A stretch of 64,000 nucleotides of DNA from an uncultured Pseudomonadota bacterium (GCA_903951825.1 CAJBDJ010000049.1:1-64000), one strand, 5' to 3'; counted from the first letter of the stretch, positions 35,962-50,011 are shown. Translations and numbers: made by a program. The notes: generated by a model from the sequence alone, not told the origin.

Positions 35962-38900
35962 TTAATGGGCAGAAATTGCTGAATCGTCGTGCGTCAGCGA
36001 GCCGGCTTCGATGGCCTTGAGATCGGCGACGATCTGCTCGCAGGTGATGAAACGTCCGTGTGCCTTGATGTCTTGCTCGCGGACGATGGGGAAGGTGGAC
36101 AAAATGTAGCTGGCGTCTGCCGACGACAGCCCGTAGAGGTAAAAAAACAAGGCATCGAGACGCGCCTTGCGCCGCGCACGTTGCTCGCCGTTCCAGACAA
36201 ACGGCGGTTTGGCCGCACCCAGGTCATCAACGTAACCGAGTGCCCGGGCAAAGGGCGCCAGATCATGGGCGGTATAGCTCAGCGCCAGCACTTCCCGGCG
36301 GATGAAATCGGCAATATTGACGCCGCCAATCTCGGCATTGAAGGCGGCGGGGGCGATGACCGGGAGTTGTTCTAGGATGTACCAGTTCAGATTTTGTCCT
36401 TGCACTTTTTGACGAAGTAAAAAATCAAAAACCAAAGCATTCAAATTTGAGAGTAACAGCGGTGCCCAGTTTGAATATGCTGACACATCATCCTGCGGCA
36501 GGAGTAGAGCCATGCTGTTACCAACGCCGCTGATTGGCAAAATGGCCGAAATCATGGTGCGAACATTCGTGGGGGCGGTTATTGACTTGAACCCCAGCGC
36601 CCATTCCCCGGCGTACACCTTTTCCACTTCGCTTTTGGCCACCCAGTATTGCGGCACCGGGTAACGATCTGGCTGCTCCTTTAGCGCATCCTGAATGCTT
36701 TCCTGCTGCGCGGCGCGGTGCAGATTGTCTTTATGGATGACGATATCAGCCGCGCGATGGTCGTACATCTGCACCATTTTTCCCTCGTACAGCGGCAAGA
36801 CGTCGCCCTCGGGTTTTTTCTGGAACAGGTGCGAGTCACTGGTCATGTGAAACATAGTGAGGTAACGCACCGGCCAGGCGCGCTCTTCGCCGCGCGGCGT
36901 GTGTTTGACTAAAACCGGGTGGTGGCGGTAGAGGCGCAGGGTCAATTCGGCATCACGGGCGGTGCGGAAGATGGGCGCGGCGCCGGTATTCGGGTTGACC
37001 AATGCAAAGTCGGCGGCGGCAAGCTGCAAAACGCGCCCGGGGTCAGCCAATTCGGCAACGTCATGCAAATAGAAAGCCGAACGACTGGCCTTGAAGCGAT
37101 TTTTTTCGCCGCCGAAAATCAGGGCGCAGAACTTGAAGCTGGCATGAACATCCGGGAAAAACACCTTGCGGTTCTCGAAATCGTAGAGTGCCGCCAAACG
37201 GCAGTCTTCGCCTTCCGGTGCGGTGGACAGCGTGCGGAAAAAGGCGGCAGCGCCTTTGTCGGCGGCGATCCCAGAGGGGGTGAGCAGGCCGACGATACCG
37301 TCGGCGGCGACCAGGGCATGGGCGCGTTCGACGAAAAGGCTGTAGAGATTCATGTCGCCACCGGACAGCAGCGGGTAATCGCCGCTTTCGCGAATGACCC
37401 GGCTGCCAGCTTCGGCGGCTTCCTGGGCGACTTGATAATCGCGCCAGAGGCGAGTCTTGCGCTGTTGCTCCTTGAGGATCAGCGCCTTGCGATCAGCGGC
37501 GCGAGCCTGCCGGGCGATGGCTGGTTTGCGCTCGGCAAACCATTCGATTTCCTGCAGTTTGATGCGATCCCACGGCGGGTTGCCGATGATGGCGTCAAAC
37601 CCGCCCTTGCCGTTGTTCCAGACGGTAGGAAAAGCGGTTTGCCAGTGGAAAAAATGCTCGCGCCGGGCAAGAGAAAAAATGCGCTTCAACAGGGCGTTGG
37701 CCGCAGTAATGGTTTCGTTCGCGTCCTCTTGCACGTCCAGTTCTTCGTCAATCGTCCCGATCCGACCGGCGGCGGCAACCAGCACCAGGTTGTAGCGGTC
37801 AGAAAACAGTTCGCCGAGTGCCAACTTGATGGTTTCGTCCTTGAGTTTGCCGAGCTTGCTGGCTGGCCAGCCCGGAACCAGCCAGCGCAGCCCGCGCCAG
37901 AGATCGAGCAGGGCGTGAATCGGTGCCATGTGGTGTTGCGCTTCGGTGGCCAGGCGCTTCGATTCATGGGCTTCGGCAATGCTGGTGTCGGTGAGGTCGG
38001 CGACCGATTCCAGGCTTTGCGCGGCGACCGAGAGGCGGGTCATCTCGCCTTCCTGAAACAGGGTGCCGAGCTCGGCCAGCCCGCGGCGTACTTCGGCCAG
38101 CGATTCGCCATGCAGGGAATCGCCGCACTGCAGGTGATGGTCGAGGAAGGAGAGCGGCGCGCCGACGGTGAAGGTGTGCAGCCAAAGCCCCACCTTGGCC
38201 AGTTCAACTGCCATCGAGTTTTTGTCGACACCGAAGACGACGCGCTTGAGAATCATCCGCCGGATGATGTGGCGGTCATCGAGCTGACGCCGGTCAATCG
38301 CCCAGCCGTGCTCGTCGGCCGCTTTCAGAATGCGCCGGCGAATGTCAGCGAGGCGGCTGGCAATCGGCGAAACCCAGGGGCGGCCGGTTTCTTCGAGATG
38401 GGCGGCGAAGGGGCTGGCATTGACGGCCGCGGCGCTGACTTGTGCTGCTTCAAGGGCGTGATCGGCCAGCCAGTCGACGAGGGCAACGAGAAAATGCCCG
38501 CTGCCCATCGCCGGGTCGCAGATTTTCAGCGACAAAAACTGGCTGGCCGGGTCGGCGGTATCGAGCTGATCCCATTCGTAGGGTTTGAGCGCCGGCTTTT
38601 TGCGGAATTTTTCGAGCAACTGGTCAAAGCGTGCTTGCCGTTCACGCAGTAAACGCCCGACCGCTTCATCGAGAATGAGGCGAACCAGCGCGTCGTGCGT
38701 GTAGTAACTGCCGCTGCCCTTGCGGGCAAAACTGGCTTTGTTGACCTTGAGCTGGCCGTCTTCCTGTTCCAGCCGGTATTCGAGCAGGCGCTCGTAGACG
38801 CCGCCGAGGTGGGTCACCGACAGGTCGCGGTAATTGATGCGTGCCTTGAGCAAATCGTCGGTGCGCCGCGAGAGGGCATCGATGATCGGCGCCAGCAGGG

Positions 38901-40104
38901 CATCGGAAATCCGCGTGCGGTCGAGAATGGCGGCGCGTCCTTGTTCAAACAGGCCGCCGTTGTAGGCGGGCATACCCAGCGTGTCTTCGCCTTCGGCAAC
39001 CAAGGTGAAGAGATTGCCGAGACTGCTCCAGAACGGGTGCAGGCGCTGCGACAGCACTTTGCCCTGGTCGATGGCTTCGGCCACCTGCTCGCGCAGCTTG
39101 GTCAGCGAATAATCGCCGTAACGGCGATCCATGACCGGCAGGAGACGGCGGTCTTCGGCGTAAAACAGGAAGAGGAGGCGGTAAAGCAGGACTAGCGCCG
39201 CCTCGCGTAATTCGTCGAGATAGGCCTGCGTGTAGTCGCCGCGCCGGTTTTTGACGGCCAGCCGGTCATTGCCGGCCAAGGCAGCGCAAAGGGCAGGAAA
39301 AACGTCGTTGAATACGCGCTGGCCGAGCAGTTCCGACACGGTTTCTTCGTAAAATCTGGCTTCCGCCAGGGCGATGGCATGAAAACTGCGCCGTTCGCTG
39401 TCCCAGGCTTGCGCGGCAAAGGCGCTACGGGAAAAAAGCAGCAGGAAAAGCTTGAGGCCGTGACGGGTCTCGAATTCGTCGAGTTCCGGCTGAATGCCGC
39501 TGACGCCAAGCAAGGCAGCGAGATTGATCTCGAAAAAATCCTCGGCACGCGAACGGGCGTCTTGCCAATAAAGCCGCCAGGTGGCGCCATTGGTGAGAAT
39601 GCCCCATTTGACGGCGCGGTCGCTCATGACGTCGGCACGCGACAGATAGCGCAACATTTGTGATGACGGGGTGCCGAAATCGAGGCGCTTGCGCGCATTT
39701 TTACCGCCACCGTCTTCGCGCCGGTCGAGCGGGCGCAGCCAGCGCTTGGCTTCGAGCAAGGCGATACCGTGCCGCGGGCGCTGATCGTCGGTGACGGCGA
39801 GGGCGCGCGTCTTGGCCTCGGGGCTGGGCAAGAGCAGAAAATCGGGAACGTCTTCGCGACCGCTGGGTGACAGATTGACTTGTGAAATCCAGGCATCCTG
39901 CCAGCCAAGCAGGTCGATGATCGGCTCGACCAATTCGTCCTCGGTTTGTGCTTCGTTGAGCGTACTGTCGGCGGTAAAGCGCACAAAATGGGCGTTCAGC
40001 GCGGCCTGGAAGGCATCGAGTTCAGATGCTGGAAGCGCCTGCCAGGCGGCGGTTTCAGCGATGCCGCGGAGCAGGAAATCAGACGAGAAAAGCTGGCCTT
40101 GCAT
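35962..40104 (-). CDS. Type IIG-like restriction-modification enzyme (nuclease-methyltransferase fusion)
   Basis: In 1380 residues the protein combines a PD-(D/E)xK-type nuclease at the N-terminus (P87-D88 in DVPDFLL, E118-A-K120 in LLEAKRW) with an N6-adenine methyltransferase: motif X at about 465-480 ([13 protein letters not shown]), motif [10 protein letters not shown] at 530-538 and motif IV NPPW at 842-845. The C-terminal 350 or so residues have target-recognition character. Such Eco57I/type IIG proteins cut and methylate as one chain, often without a partner gene, and none is seen here. It sits between gcvT and gcvH with the same strand and close spacing to gcvH. Specificity cannot be read. 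Confidence 0.85.
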   Translation of the reverse strand: MQGQLFSSDFLLRGIAETAAWQALPASELDAFQAALNAHFVRFTADSTLNEAQTEDELVEPIIDLLGWQDAWISQVNLSPSGREDVPDFLLLPSPEAKTRALAVTDDQRPRHGIALLEAKRWLRPLDRREDGGGKNARKRLDFGTPSSQMLRYLSRADVMSDRAVKWGILTNGATWRLYWQDARSRAEDFFEINLAALLGVSGIQPELDEFETRHGLKLFLLLFSRSAFAAQAWDSERRSFHAIALAEARFYEETVSELLGQRVFNDVFPALCAALAGNDRLAVKNRRGDYTQAYLDELREAALVLLYRLLFLFYAEDRRLLPVMDRRYGDYSLTKLREQVAEAIDQGKVLSQRLHPFWSSLGNLFTLVAEGEDTLGMPAYNGGLFEQGRAAILDRTRISDALLAPIIDALSRRTDDLLKARINYRDLSVTHLGGVYERLLEYRLEQEDGQLKVNKASFARKGSGSYYTHDALVRLILDEAVGRLLRERQARFDQLLEKFRKKPALKPYEWDQLDTADPASQFLSLKICDPAMGSGHFLVALVDWLADHALEAAQVSAAAVNASPFAAHLEETGRPWVSPIASRLADIRRRILKAADEHGWAIDRRQLDDRHIIRRMILKRVVFGVDKNSMAVELAKVGLWLHTFTVGAPLSFLDHHLQCGDSLHGESLAEVRRGLAELGTLFQEGEMTRLSVAAQSLESVADLTDTSIAEAHESKRLATEAQHHMAPIHALLDLWRGLRWLVPGWPASKLGKLKDETIKLALGELFSDRYNLVLVAAAGRIGTIDEELDVQEDANETITAANALLKRIFSLARREHFFHWQTAFPTVWNNGKGGFDAIIGNPPWDRIKLQEIEWFAERKPAIARQARAADRKALILKEQQRKTRLWRDYQVAQEAAEAGSRVIRESGDYPLLSGGDMNLYSLFVERAHALVAADGIVGLLTPSGIAADKGAAAFFRTLSTAPEGEDCRLAALYDFENRKVFFPDVHASFKFCALIFGGEKNRFKASRSAFYLHDVAELADPGRVLQLAAADFALVNPNTGAAPIFRTARDAELTLRLYRHHPVLVKHTPRGEERAWPVRYLTMFHMTSDSHLFQKKPEGDVLPLYEGKMVQMYDHRAADIVIHKDNLHRAAQQESIQDALKEQPDRYPVPQYWVAKSEVEKVYAGEWALGFKSITAPTNVRTMISAILPISGVGNSMALLLPQDDVSAYSNWAPLLLSNLNALVFDFLLRQKVQGQNLNWYILEQLPVIAPAAFNAEIGGVNIADFIRREVLALSYTAHDLAPFARALGYVDDLGAAKPPFVWNGEQRARRKARLDALFFYLYGLSSADASYILSTFPIVREQDIKAHGRFITCEQIVADLKAIEAGSLTHDDSAISAH

Positions 40105-40128
40105 GGCTTATTCCGAACAAGAGATCAA

Positions 40129-40141
40129 CGGGATCATCCCG
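40129..40141. promoter_or_regulatory. 13-bp palindrome upstream of the restriction-modification gene
   Basis: CGGGATCATCCCG is symmetric apart from its central base and lies 24 bp before the ATG of the restriction-modification gene (minus strand), in the 152-bp gap behind gcvT. It could be an operator or a small hairpin; no protein binding is shown. Confidence 0.35.
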
Positions 40142-40256
40142 CAATCCCGACATCGTGGGGGTGTAGGCGACCAGAAGTCGGGCGCACTCGCCGGCAAGAG
40201 CGCATCTGCACCTCGCGTAGGGGGTTCAACGGCAAAAGCTTGGGGTAGTGACAAGC

Positions 40257-41348
40257 TTAGCTGACCGCTTTGCCGTGGCGGGCGAATACGGGTTGGGTGA
40301 CCTTGGCTTTGAGCCGTTTACCACGGATATCGACGTCAACTTCGTCACCGATCTGCACCCCGAGTGGCAGGCGGGCGAGGGCGATGGATTGTTGCAATGT
40401 GGGTGAGAAACTACCTGATGTAATTTCTCCATTCCCTTGTTTTGTAATTACGATTTGATGACCACGCAAGACACCCTTGTCGATCAGGATCAGGCCGAGG
40501 AACTGCTTTTTCTGGCCGTTTTCGGCCAACGCCGCTTTCCCGACAAAATCGCGTTCGTCCTTCATGGCGACCGTCCAGCTCAGGCCGGCATCGAGCGGTG
40601 AAACGCTCTCATCCATATCCTGGCCGTAGAGATTCATGCCGGCCTCCAGGCGCAGCGTGTCGCGTGCGCCGAGCCCGCAGGGGGCAACGCCGACCTGGTT
40701 CAAGGCGTTCCAGAGCGCTTCGGCTTCGCCGGCGGGCAGCATGATTTCGTAGCCGTCTTCACCGGTGTAACCGGTGCTGGCGATGAAATACTGATCGACT
40801 TCGGCGGCAAAAAATGGCTTCAATTCGGCAATTACGGCCTTGGCCTGCGGCAGCACTTCCCATACTTTGGCGCGGGCGTGCGGGCCCTGAACGGCAATGA
40901 TCGCGAGTTTGTCGGCACCGTCGCGGCGCTCGGTGATCGTTACGTCGAGCTGCCATTCGGCAAGTCTTGCCTGCATCCAGGCCAGATCCTTGTCGGCCGT
41001 GCCGGCATTGACGACAATGCGAAAACGCGTTTCGCCAAGGAAATAGATGATCAGGTCGTCAATGACGCCCCCTGCGTCGTTGAGCATGGCGGCATAAAGC
41101 GCCTTGCCGGAAACCTGCAATTTGGCGACGTCGTTGGCCACCAGGCGTGAGAGGAAGGCACGGCAGTCGCTGCCGATCAGGTCGAGCGGACACATGTGCG
41201 AGACATCGAACATGCCGCAGTGCCGGCGAACCGCGTGGTGTTCCTCGATCTGCGAACCATAATTGACCGGCATGTCCCAACCGCCAAAATCGACCATTCG
41301 GGCATTCATCGCACGGTGAGCGGAATTTAAAACGGTTTTCTTCAGCAT
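40257..41348 (-). CDS. gcvT: Glycine cleavage system T protein, aminomethyltransferase
   Basis: GcvT (363 residues) transfers the methylene group from lipoyl-GcvH to tetrahydrofolate. It begins [27 protein letters not shown] and contains [14 protein letters not shown] and [17 protein letters not shown], family hallmarks including the folate-contacting aspartate near residue 100. It is the first gene of the gcv run. The upstream region has no tandem glycine-riboswitch aptamer that I can recognise. Confidence 0.95.
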   Translation of the reverse strand: MLKKTVLNSAHRAMNARMVDFGGWDMPVNYGSQIEEHHAVRRHCGMFDVSHMCPLDLIGSDCRAFLSRLVANDVAKLQVSGKALYAAMLNDAGGVIDDLIIYFLGETRFRIVVNAGTADKDLAWMQARLAEWQLDVTITERRDGADKLAIIAVQGPHARAKVWEVLPQAKAVIAELKPFFAAEVDQYFIASTGYTGEDGYEIMLPAGEAEALWNALNQVGVAPCGLGARDTLRLEAGMNLYGQDMDESVSPLDAGLSWTVAMKDERDFVGKAALAENGQKKQFLGLILIDKGVLRGHQIVITKQGNGEITSGSFSPTLQQSIALARLPLGVQIGDEVDVDIRGKRLKAKVTQPVFARHGKAVS

Positions 41349-41686
41349 ATCAATCCTTTACGGGCATTTATTAATGCCGATTTTAGAAACGACAAAGGGG
41401 GGAAAATCAAGGGGCGGGAACGGCCTTTTGCTTGCAAAGGTGAGACTGAGTCAAAATTTGGACAGCAAGGATTTTAATCGCTGATCAGCTTGAGGGATTG
41501 AAATTATTCGCTGCTGCGCTCGCCGAACAAATGCCCCGATTCACTGGAAAATAAGCCGTCGGCGTTGATTGTCAGGCCGGATAGAGCGGCCATCGCGGCC
41601 ATCGTCTCCAAGCGGTTTAGGCTGCGCCAAATCCATCCGGGCAAGTGGCGAGATGAATAGCGTTTAGCGGGGGCGGGCGGTTTGTC
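41349..41686. other. Intergenic region between gcvT and slyX
   Basis: This 338-bp stretch is on the upstream side of gcvT and downstream of slyX. It holds no supported gene. A frame of 32 codons on the minus strand (41504-41602, ATG with nearby GGAG) is too short and uncertain to call. I see no intrinsic terminator and no clear glycine riboswitch. Confidence 0.5.
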
Positions 41687-41887
41687 TCAATAGTGCGGTG
41701 GGAGTTCATCGAGCAGGCTGGCCGCCGGTGGTGCAGCGGCTGATTGAACCTGCTGGCGCAAAGTATTGAGTTCGCGGGCGAGAAAATCGATTTGCTGCTG
41801 CTGGCGAAAAATGCTGCGATTGAGTTCGTCAACCATGTCTTCGGTGTAGCTGATCTTGATTTCAAGCTCGATAATGCGGGATTCCAT
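41687..41887 (-). CDS. slyX: SlyX-family protein
   Basis: The 66-residue protein reads ESRIIELEIKISYTEDMVDELN and ends in PPHY, typical of SlyX, with a long coiled-coil helix (about 5-48) rich in glutamine at IFRQQQQIDFLARELNTL. Function is not established. The ATG at 41885-41887 lies 3 bp after the stop of the small membrane protein; a TTG just before it is also in frame. Confidence 0.88.
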   Translation of the reverse strand: MESRIIELEIKISYTEDMVDELNRSIFRQQQQIDFLARELNTLRQQVQSAAAPPAASLLDELPPHY

Positions 41888-41890
41888 CAA

Positions 41891-42034
41891 TCATCCTTGC
41901 TGTTCATTGCGCCAGTCGCGCAAGGTTTCTTTGGCGGGTGGCGGAGGCGCCGCGTCGCGCTTGCCGATCAGCGGCAGTGCCGCCCCGATGATAAAAATCA
42001 TGCAGATGCCAAAAATTATCCAGCCTTCACCCAT
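41891..42034 (-). CDS. 47-residue single-pass membrane protein upstream of slyX
   Basis: A short reading frame begins ATG at 42032-42034 with GGGAG about 8 bp upstream. It encodes a hydrophobic helix (GWIIFGICMIFIIGAALPL, about residues 4-22), a basic patch, a proline run (APPPPPA) and a polar C-terminus (LRDWRNEQQG). It ends 3 bp before slyX and is probably translationally coupled. No family is recognised. Good ribosome binding site, membrane helix and tight spacing support a real gene. Confidence 0.6.
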   Translation of the reverse strand: MGEGWIIFGICMIFIIGAALPLIGKRDAAPPPPAKETLRDWRNEQQG

Positions 42035-42135
42035 GTTTTGTCTCCCGCGTCCAGCCCGGAGTGTACTTCGCTTCCGTCAATTTGGCGCGCCAGCGTTGAC
42101 AACTTCGACCCGCTCCGTATAATGCGCGGCTCTTC

Positions 42136-42212
42136 AGGCGGTTAGCTCAGTTGGTTAGAGCGCCACGTTGACATCGTGGAGGTCGTTGGTTCGATTCCAA
42201 TACCGCCTACCA
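42136..42212 (+). tRNA. tRNA-Val(GAC)
   Basis: The gene starts AGGCGGT followed by TA at positions 8-9, GCTCAGTTGGTTAGAGC D-arm, anticodon loop TTGACAT with GAC, and T-loop GGTTCGATTCC. The acceptor pairs AGGCGGT with ACCGCCT, then A and an encoded CCA at 42210-42212. Length is 77 nt. Confidence 0.96.
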
Positions 42213-42224
42213 AATTCCTGACCT

Positions 42225-42328
42225 AGCTGATTTCATGACTTCCCGAACTTGCGCTGCAATTTTGAAAAAATAGTCGAGTCAGCTTTTGTTTGACCAAAGA
42301 AGTGCGGCTCACCCCGCACTTTTTTTTT
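42225..42328 (+). terminator. thrS leader: folded region ending in a terminator-like hairpin
   Basis: A stem AGTGCGG/CCGCACT (42301-42307 with 42314-42320) is followed by eight T residues (42321-42328), a strong intrinsic terminator, only 16 bp before the thrS ATG. Upstream, AGCTGA/TCAGCT (42225-42230 with 42279-42284) and GACT/AGTC inside it could form a larger fold. It may just end tRNA-Val transcripts or act as an attenuator of thrS; thrS needs read-through or a promoter after it. Confidence 0.7.
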
Positions 42329-42344
42329 GCCCATGAGGCCTGCC

Positions 42345-44261
42345 ATGCCCGATATCAAACTTCCTGACGGTTCGGTTCGCTCTTTTGAGCGCTCGCTGAC
42401 GATTGCCGAAGTTGCCGCTAGCATTGGTGCCGGCCTGGCACGCGCGGCACTGGCCGGCAAAGTTGACGGCAGACTGGTCGATACTTCCTTTCTTCTGGAA
42501 AAAGACGCCGATCTGGCGATCATTACCGACAAGGATGCCGAAGGCCTCGAACTGATCCGCCACTCCACGGCGCACTTGCTGGCTTACGCGGTGAAGGAAT
42601 TGTTCCCGGACGCCCAGGTCACGATCGGTCCGGTCATTGAAAACGGTTTCTACTACGACTTCGCCTACAAGCGTCCGTTCACGCCGGACGATCTGATTGC
42701 CATCGAAAAGCGCATGGCTGAACTGGCCAGGAAGGATATTCCGGTTTTGCGCGAAGTCTGGTCGCGCGACGACGCCGTTGAATTTTTTCTTGGTCAAGGT
42801 GAAAAATACAAAGCTGAACTGATTGCCGCGATTCCCGCCGATCAACCAGTATCGCTCTATCGTGAGGGCGATTTCATCGACCTCTGCCGCGGTCCGCACG
42901 TGCCGACGACGGCCAAGCTGAAGATTTTCAAGCTGATGAAAGTGGCCGGTGCCTATTGGCGCGGCGATCATCGCAACGAGCAATTGCAACGCATTTACGG
43001 TACGGCCTGGGCAAAAAAAGAGGATCTTGATGCCTACTTGCACATGCTGGAAGAGGCTGAAAAACGCGATCACCGCCGTCTCGGCAAACAGTATGACCTC
43101 TTCCACATGCAGGACGAAGCCCCGGGGTTGGTCTTCTGGCATCCCAAAGGCTGGGCGATTTGGCAGGAAGTCGAACAGTACATGCGTGCCGTTTATCGTA
43201 ATAACGGCTACCAGGAAGTTCGTTGCCCCCAAATACTTGACAAGACGCTCTGGGAAAAGTCCGGACACTGGGAGCATTACAAAGACAACATGTTCACGAC
43301 CTCCTCGGAGAACCGCGATTACGCGGTCAAGCCGATGAACTGTCCAGGTCATGTTCAGGTTTTCAATGCCGATCTGCGCTCTTACCGCGAGCTGCCGCTG
43401 CGCTACGGCGAGTTTGGTTCTTGCCATCGCAACGAACCGGCGGGTGCATTGCATGGCTTGATGCGCGTTCGTGGCTTCGTCCAGGATGACGGTCATATCT
43501 TCTGCACCGAAGACCAGATTGAATCCGAAGTAACGGCCTTCAATGCGCTGGTCAAGAAGGTTTATGCCGACTTTGGTTTTGATGATGTCGCGGTCAAGCT
43601 GGCCTTGCGCCCCGTTAGCCGTGTCGGATCCGACGCTGTTTGGGACAAGGCTGAAGAGGCATTGCGCCGTGGGTTGCGAGCCTCTGGTCTTGAATGGACG
43701 GAATTGCCGGGCGAGGGGGCTTTTTACGGGCCGAAAATTGAATTTCATATCAAGGATGCGATCGGCCGTTCCTGGCAGTGTGGCACCATGCAAGTCGATT
43801 TTTCCATGCCCGGTCGCCTCGGTGCCGAATATGTCGGTGCCGACGACACCCGCAAGGTGCCGGTCATGTTGCATCGTGCCATTCTTGGTTCGCTTGAGCG
43901 CTTCATTGGAATCCTGATCGAGAACTTCTCCGGGGCGCTGCCGCTGTGGTTGGCGCCGACGCAGGCCGTCGTTCTCAATATCTCCGAAAAACAGGCTGAT
44001 TACGCGGCCGAAGTGGCGCAAAAGCTCCATTCAGCAGGCTTCCGGGCAGCGTCTGATTTGCGCAACGAAAAAATTACCTATAAAATACGCGAACATAGCT
44101 TGAACCGACTGCCTTATCAGCTCGTTGTGGGCGATAAAGAAAAAGCAGAAGGACTGGTGGCCGTGCGTACACGCGGTGGTCAGGATCTTGGACAGATGAC
44201 TGTCGAAACCCTGGTCAAGCGACTTCAAAGCGAAGTTGCTGCGCGTAGTGGCACGGCTTAA
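42345..44261 (+). CDS. thrS: Threonyl-tRNA synthetase
   Basis: ThrS (638 residues) has the N-terminal TGS domain ([14 protein letters not shown]), the editing domain, the class II catalytic core with motif 2 ([17 protein letters not shown]) and zinc-binding Cys/His residues (KPMNCPGH), and a C-terminal anticodon-binding domain. The ATG at 42345 gives the family N-terminus; a GAGG about 8 bp upstream supports it, and earlier in-frame starts lie close to the terminator hairpin. It heads the infC-rpmI-rplT-pheST-ihfA cluster. Confidence 0.97.
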   Translation: MPDIKLPDGSVRSFERSLTIAEVAASIGAGLARAALAGKVDGRLVDTSFLLEKDADLAIITDKDAEGLELIRHSTAHLLAYAVKELFPDAQVTIGPVIENGFYYDFAYKRPFTPDDLIAIEKRMAELARKDIPVLREVWSRDDAVEFFLGQGEKYKAELIAAIPADQPVSLYREGDFIDLCRGPHVPTTAKLKIFKLMKVAGAYWRGDHRNEQLQRIYGTAWAKKEDLDAYLHMLEEAEKRDHRRLGKQYDLFHMQDEAPGLVFWHPKGWAIWQEVEQYMRAVYRNNGYQEVRCPQILDKTLWEKSGHWEHYKDNMFTTSSENRDYAVKPMNCPGHVQVFNADLRSYRELPLRYGEFGSCHRNEPAGALHGLMRVRGFVQDDGHIFCTEDQIESEVTAFNALVKKVYADFGFDDVAVKLALRPVSRVGSDAVWDKAEEALRRGLRASGLEWTELPGEGAFYGPKIEFHIKDAIGRSWQCGTMQVDFSMPGRLGAEYVGADDTRKVPVMLHRAILGSLERFIGILIENFSGALPLWLAPTQAVVLNISEKQADYAAEVAQKLHSAGFRAASDLRNEKITYKIREHSLNRLPYQLVVGDKEKAEGLVAVRTRGGQDLGQMTVETLVKRLQSEVAARSGTA

Positions 44262-44287
44262 TTATTGATGTTTTCGGGGGTTTCACC

Positions 44288-44809
44288 ATAGCTCAGAACA
44301 AGGCGCATCGCCTCAACGAAGAAATTACAGTGCCGGAGATTCGTCTCCAGGGTGTCGAGGGTGAGCAGCTAGGTATCATGAATGTTCGCGCCGCCTTGCA
44401 GTTGGCTGATGAGGCTGGTGTTGATCTGGTCGAGATTGCACCTACAGCCACCCCGCCGGTTTGCCGAATCATGGATTACGGCAAGTTCAAATATCAGGAA
44501 CAAAAGCGGGCACACGAGGCGAAGCTGAAGCAGAAGCAGGTGCAGGTCAAGGAAATCAAGCTGCGTCCGGGTACGGACGAAAACGATTACCAGATCAAGC
44601 TCAGGAATATGACACGCTTCCTGGAGGAAGAGGACAAGGTCAAGGTGACCTTACGCTTCCGGGGTCGTGAAATGTCGCATCAGGAATTCGGGATGCGTCA
44701 GCTGGAGAGAATCAAGGCGGATCTCGATGCGGTGGGTCAAGTCGAGCAGATGCCGAAGATGGAAGGCCGCCAGATGATCATGATCATCGCACCGGCCAAA
44801 AAGAAGTAG
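44288..44809 (+). CDS. infC: Translation initiation factor IF-3, probable AUA start
   Basis: IF-3 (173 residues) prevents premature subunit joining and checks start-codon pairing. The frame reads [29 protein letters not shown], the expected N-terminus, given in parts. No ATG, GTG or TTG lies where the family begins; the codon there is ATA at 44288-44290, preceded by GGGGG (44276-44280) at 7 bp. Near-cognate starts (AUU in E. coli) are the basis of infC autoregulation. GTG at 44330 would delete 14 conserved residues. A 7-codon frame ATGTTT...TAG (44268-44291) overlaps the AUA. Confidence 0.9.
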   Translation: MAQNKAHRLNEEITVPEIRLQGVEGEQLGIMNVRAALQLADEAGVDLVEIAPTATPPVCRIMDYGKFKYQEQKRAHEAKLKQKQVQVKEIKLRPGTDENDYQIKLRNMTRFLEEEDKVKVTLRFRGREMSHQEFGMRQLERIKADLDAVGQVEQMPKMEGRQMIMIIAPAKKK

Positions 44810-44894
44810 CCAATAGGTAGTTATAAGTGCTTTCGGGTAGTAGAAGCGTTCCCGCCGGGAACCACCTGACGGCATGTCATTAGGGAGCATTTAA

Positions 44895-45092
44895 ATGCCC
44901 AAAATGAAGACCAAGAGCAGCGCCAAAAAGCGTTTCTCGATCCGCGCCGGTGGCAGCATCAAGCGCGGTCAAGCCTTCAAGCGTCACATCCTGACCAAGA
45001 AGACGACCAAAGTGAAGCGCCATCTGCGCGGTTCAGTCGAAGTTAACGCGCGCGATTCAGCATCTGTTCGCGCCATGATGCCCTACGCATAA
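44895..45092 (+). CDS. rpmI: 50S ribosomal protein L35
   Basis: The 65-residue protein begins [20 protein letters not shown] and contains [10 protein letters not shown], the L35 sequence, and is very basic. GGGAG precedes the start by about 8 bp. It lies 85 bp after infC in the conserved infC-rpmI-rplT order; the leader may hold the L20-dependent control region known from enterics, which I cannot confirm here. Confidence 0.97.
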   Translation: MPKMKTKSSAKKRFSIRAGGSIKRGQAFKRHILTKKTTKVKRHLRGSVEVNARDSASVRAMMPYA

Positions 45093-45103
45093 GGAGATAG
45101 AAG

Positions 45104-45463
45104 ATGCCTAGAGTTAAACGTGGTGTAACAGCGCGCGCACGGCACAAGAAGATTCTTGTTCAGGCCAAGGGTTATCGCGGTCGTCGCAAGAATGTGTATC
45201 GCATCGCCAAACAGGCGGTGATGAAGGCTGGTCAATATCAGTACCGCGACCGTCGTCAGCGCAAGCGTCAGTTCCGCTCGTTGTGGATTGCGCGTATCAA
45301 TGCCGCCGCTCGTGAGTTGGGGATGAAGTACAGCACTTTCATGAATGGTTTGAAGAAGGCCAATATTGAAGTGGATCGCAAGGTTCTGGCCGATCTGGCT
45401 GTTTTTGATCAAGCAGCTTTTGCTGCACTGGCCGCCCAGGCCAAGGCACAGCTCGGCGCCTGA
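45104..45463 (+). CDS. rplT: 50S ribosomal protein L20
   Basis: The 119-residue protein begins [16 protein letters not shown] and contains [28 protein letters not shown] (cited in parts), the L20 sequence. L20 binds 23S rRNA early in assembly and in other bacteria represses its own operon. It is 11 bp after rpmI and followed by an intrinsic terminator. Confidence 0.97.
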   Translation: MPRVKRGVTARARHKKILVQAKGYRGRRKNVYRIAKQAVMKAGQYQYRDRRQRKRQFRSLWIARINAAARELGMKYSTFMNGLKKANIEVDRKVLADLAVFDQAAFAALAAQAKAQLGA

Positions 45464-45475
45464 GCGAAAACGTAA

Positions 45476-48943
<3,468 letters not shown>

Positions 48944-48951
<8 letters not shown>

Positions 48952-49270
48952 CGAAAAAAAAACCGTGGTAACGCTAACCAAAGCCGAACTCGCCGATCTG
49001 TTGTTTGAACGAGTCGGGCTTAACAAAAGGGAAGCGAAAGACATGGTCGAAGCCTTCTTTGAAGAGATTCGTAACTCACTGGAAACCGGCGATGGCGTCA
49101 AGCTGTCAGGCTTTGGAAATTTCCAGTTGCGTGACAAACCGCAGCGCCCCGGGCGTAATCCAAAAACAGGTCAAGAAATCCCGATCACTGCGCGGCGTGT
49201 GGTAACTTTTCATGCCAGCCAGAAGCTGAAATCTGACGTTGAACTGGCTTGCGATGGAACCACTGCTTAA
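48944..49270 (+). CDS. ihfA: Integration host factor subunit alpha
   Basis: IhfA (108 residues from a GTG at 48944) is a DNA-bending HU/IHF-family protein. It contains [38 protein letters not shown] and [20 protein letters not shown] with the intercalating proline in the beta-arm. The GTG overlaps the pheT stop by 8 bp with GGAG 9 bp upstream; an earlier in-frame TTG at 48929 would add five residues and is less likely. Confidence 0.93.
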
Positions 49271-49631
49271 ATCTGTTGGCGACGGGGATTTGCCACCTAT
49301 TCCGGCAAAGCGCTACTTCACAATTGGTGAAGTAAGTGAGCTTTGTGGTGTCAAGCCGCATGTCCTGCGTTACTGGGAGCAAGAATTCAACCAGCTCAAG
49401 CCCGTCAAGCGTCGAGGCAACCGTCGTTATTACCAGCATCACGAGGTGCTTCTGGTGCGGAGAATTCGAGAGTTGCTCTACAGTCAGGGGTTCACTATCA
49501 GTGGTGCGCGTAATCGTCTCGATGAAGGTAAGGCTTTTGAGGAAATGCCACAAGATAAAGCCTCTGTGCCCGCCTCAGCAGGCAACTTGAAGAGCGGCTT
49601 GCTATCAGTTATCGAGATGCTTCGTCTGTAA
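49254..49631 (+). CDS. MerR-family transcriptional regulator
   Basis: The 125-residue protein has the N-terminal MerR winged helix ([26 protein letters not shown], cited in parts) with DNA-contacting RRYY ([21 protein letters not shown]) and a short C-terminal tail. It lacks an obvious effector domain, as in the small MerR-like regulators that follow ihfA in many Beta- and Gammaproteobacteria. Its ATG lies inside the end of ihfA (17-bp overlap). Target and ligand are unknown. Confidence 0.88.
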   Translation: MEPLLKSVGDGDLPPIPAKRYFTIGEVSELCGVKPHVLRYWEQEFNQLKPVKRRGNRRYYQHHEVLLVRRIRELLYSQGFTISGARNRLDEGKAFEEMPQDKASVPASAGNLKSGLLSVIEMLRL

Positions 49632-50010
49632 TATCAGCTGAATCGCAGGAATGTGATTGTTGTTGGCCGCAAAAAATAGTGCATTCAGGTCAATCAGCAT
49701 CCGATAGTTTCCAAGCATCAGCCTCCCAATCTTTCTAATTTCTCGAGCTGGTTTGATTGAATTTGCGTCGCTGCTCAACGTTGTACTGGTGAGGATCGCG
49801 CATTCTGGTGGCTCGACATGCCCACTACTACAGTGCGCCAGCTAAGCTAGGCACGCCTTGATGGCAAAGCGCTTAACGAGTCGTCGGTCGGCTGCTGTTT
49901 CTCGGGCGCAGCAATCAATGGAGTGGACGCCAACTTTCTTATCGGTATAAGAATTGCCGTCAAAATAGGCGAATGGCGACGTACCTCAATGAATCTCTTA
50001 GAACAACCAG
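49632..50010. other. Intergenic region between the MerR gene and tRNA-Leu
   Basis: No gene is supported. Apparent frames on the minus strand derive from read-through of tRNA-Leu sequence. Short inverted stretches occur (for example around 49870-49910), without a clear element. Base composition is lower in GC than the flanking genes, which could reflect a decayed insertion; that is a visual impression only. Confidence 0.4.
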
Positions 50011-50011
50011 A

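Noticed and set aside
36919-38652. Long plus-strand open frame across the restriction-modification gene
   Set aside because: Antisense to a gene with clear nuclease and methyltransferase motifs; no recognisable domain in its own translation.
41504-41602. 32-codon frame between slyX and gcvT (minus strand)
   Set aside because: Short, poor ribosome binding site spacing, no family resemblance; it continues the slyX frame after its stop and could be chance.
41349-41686. Glycine riboswitch before gcvT
   Set aside because: I looked for tandem aptamer features on the minus strand and did not recognise the conserved core; not called.
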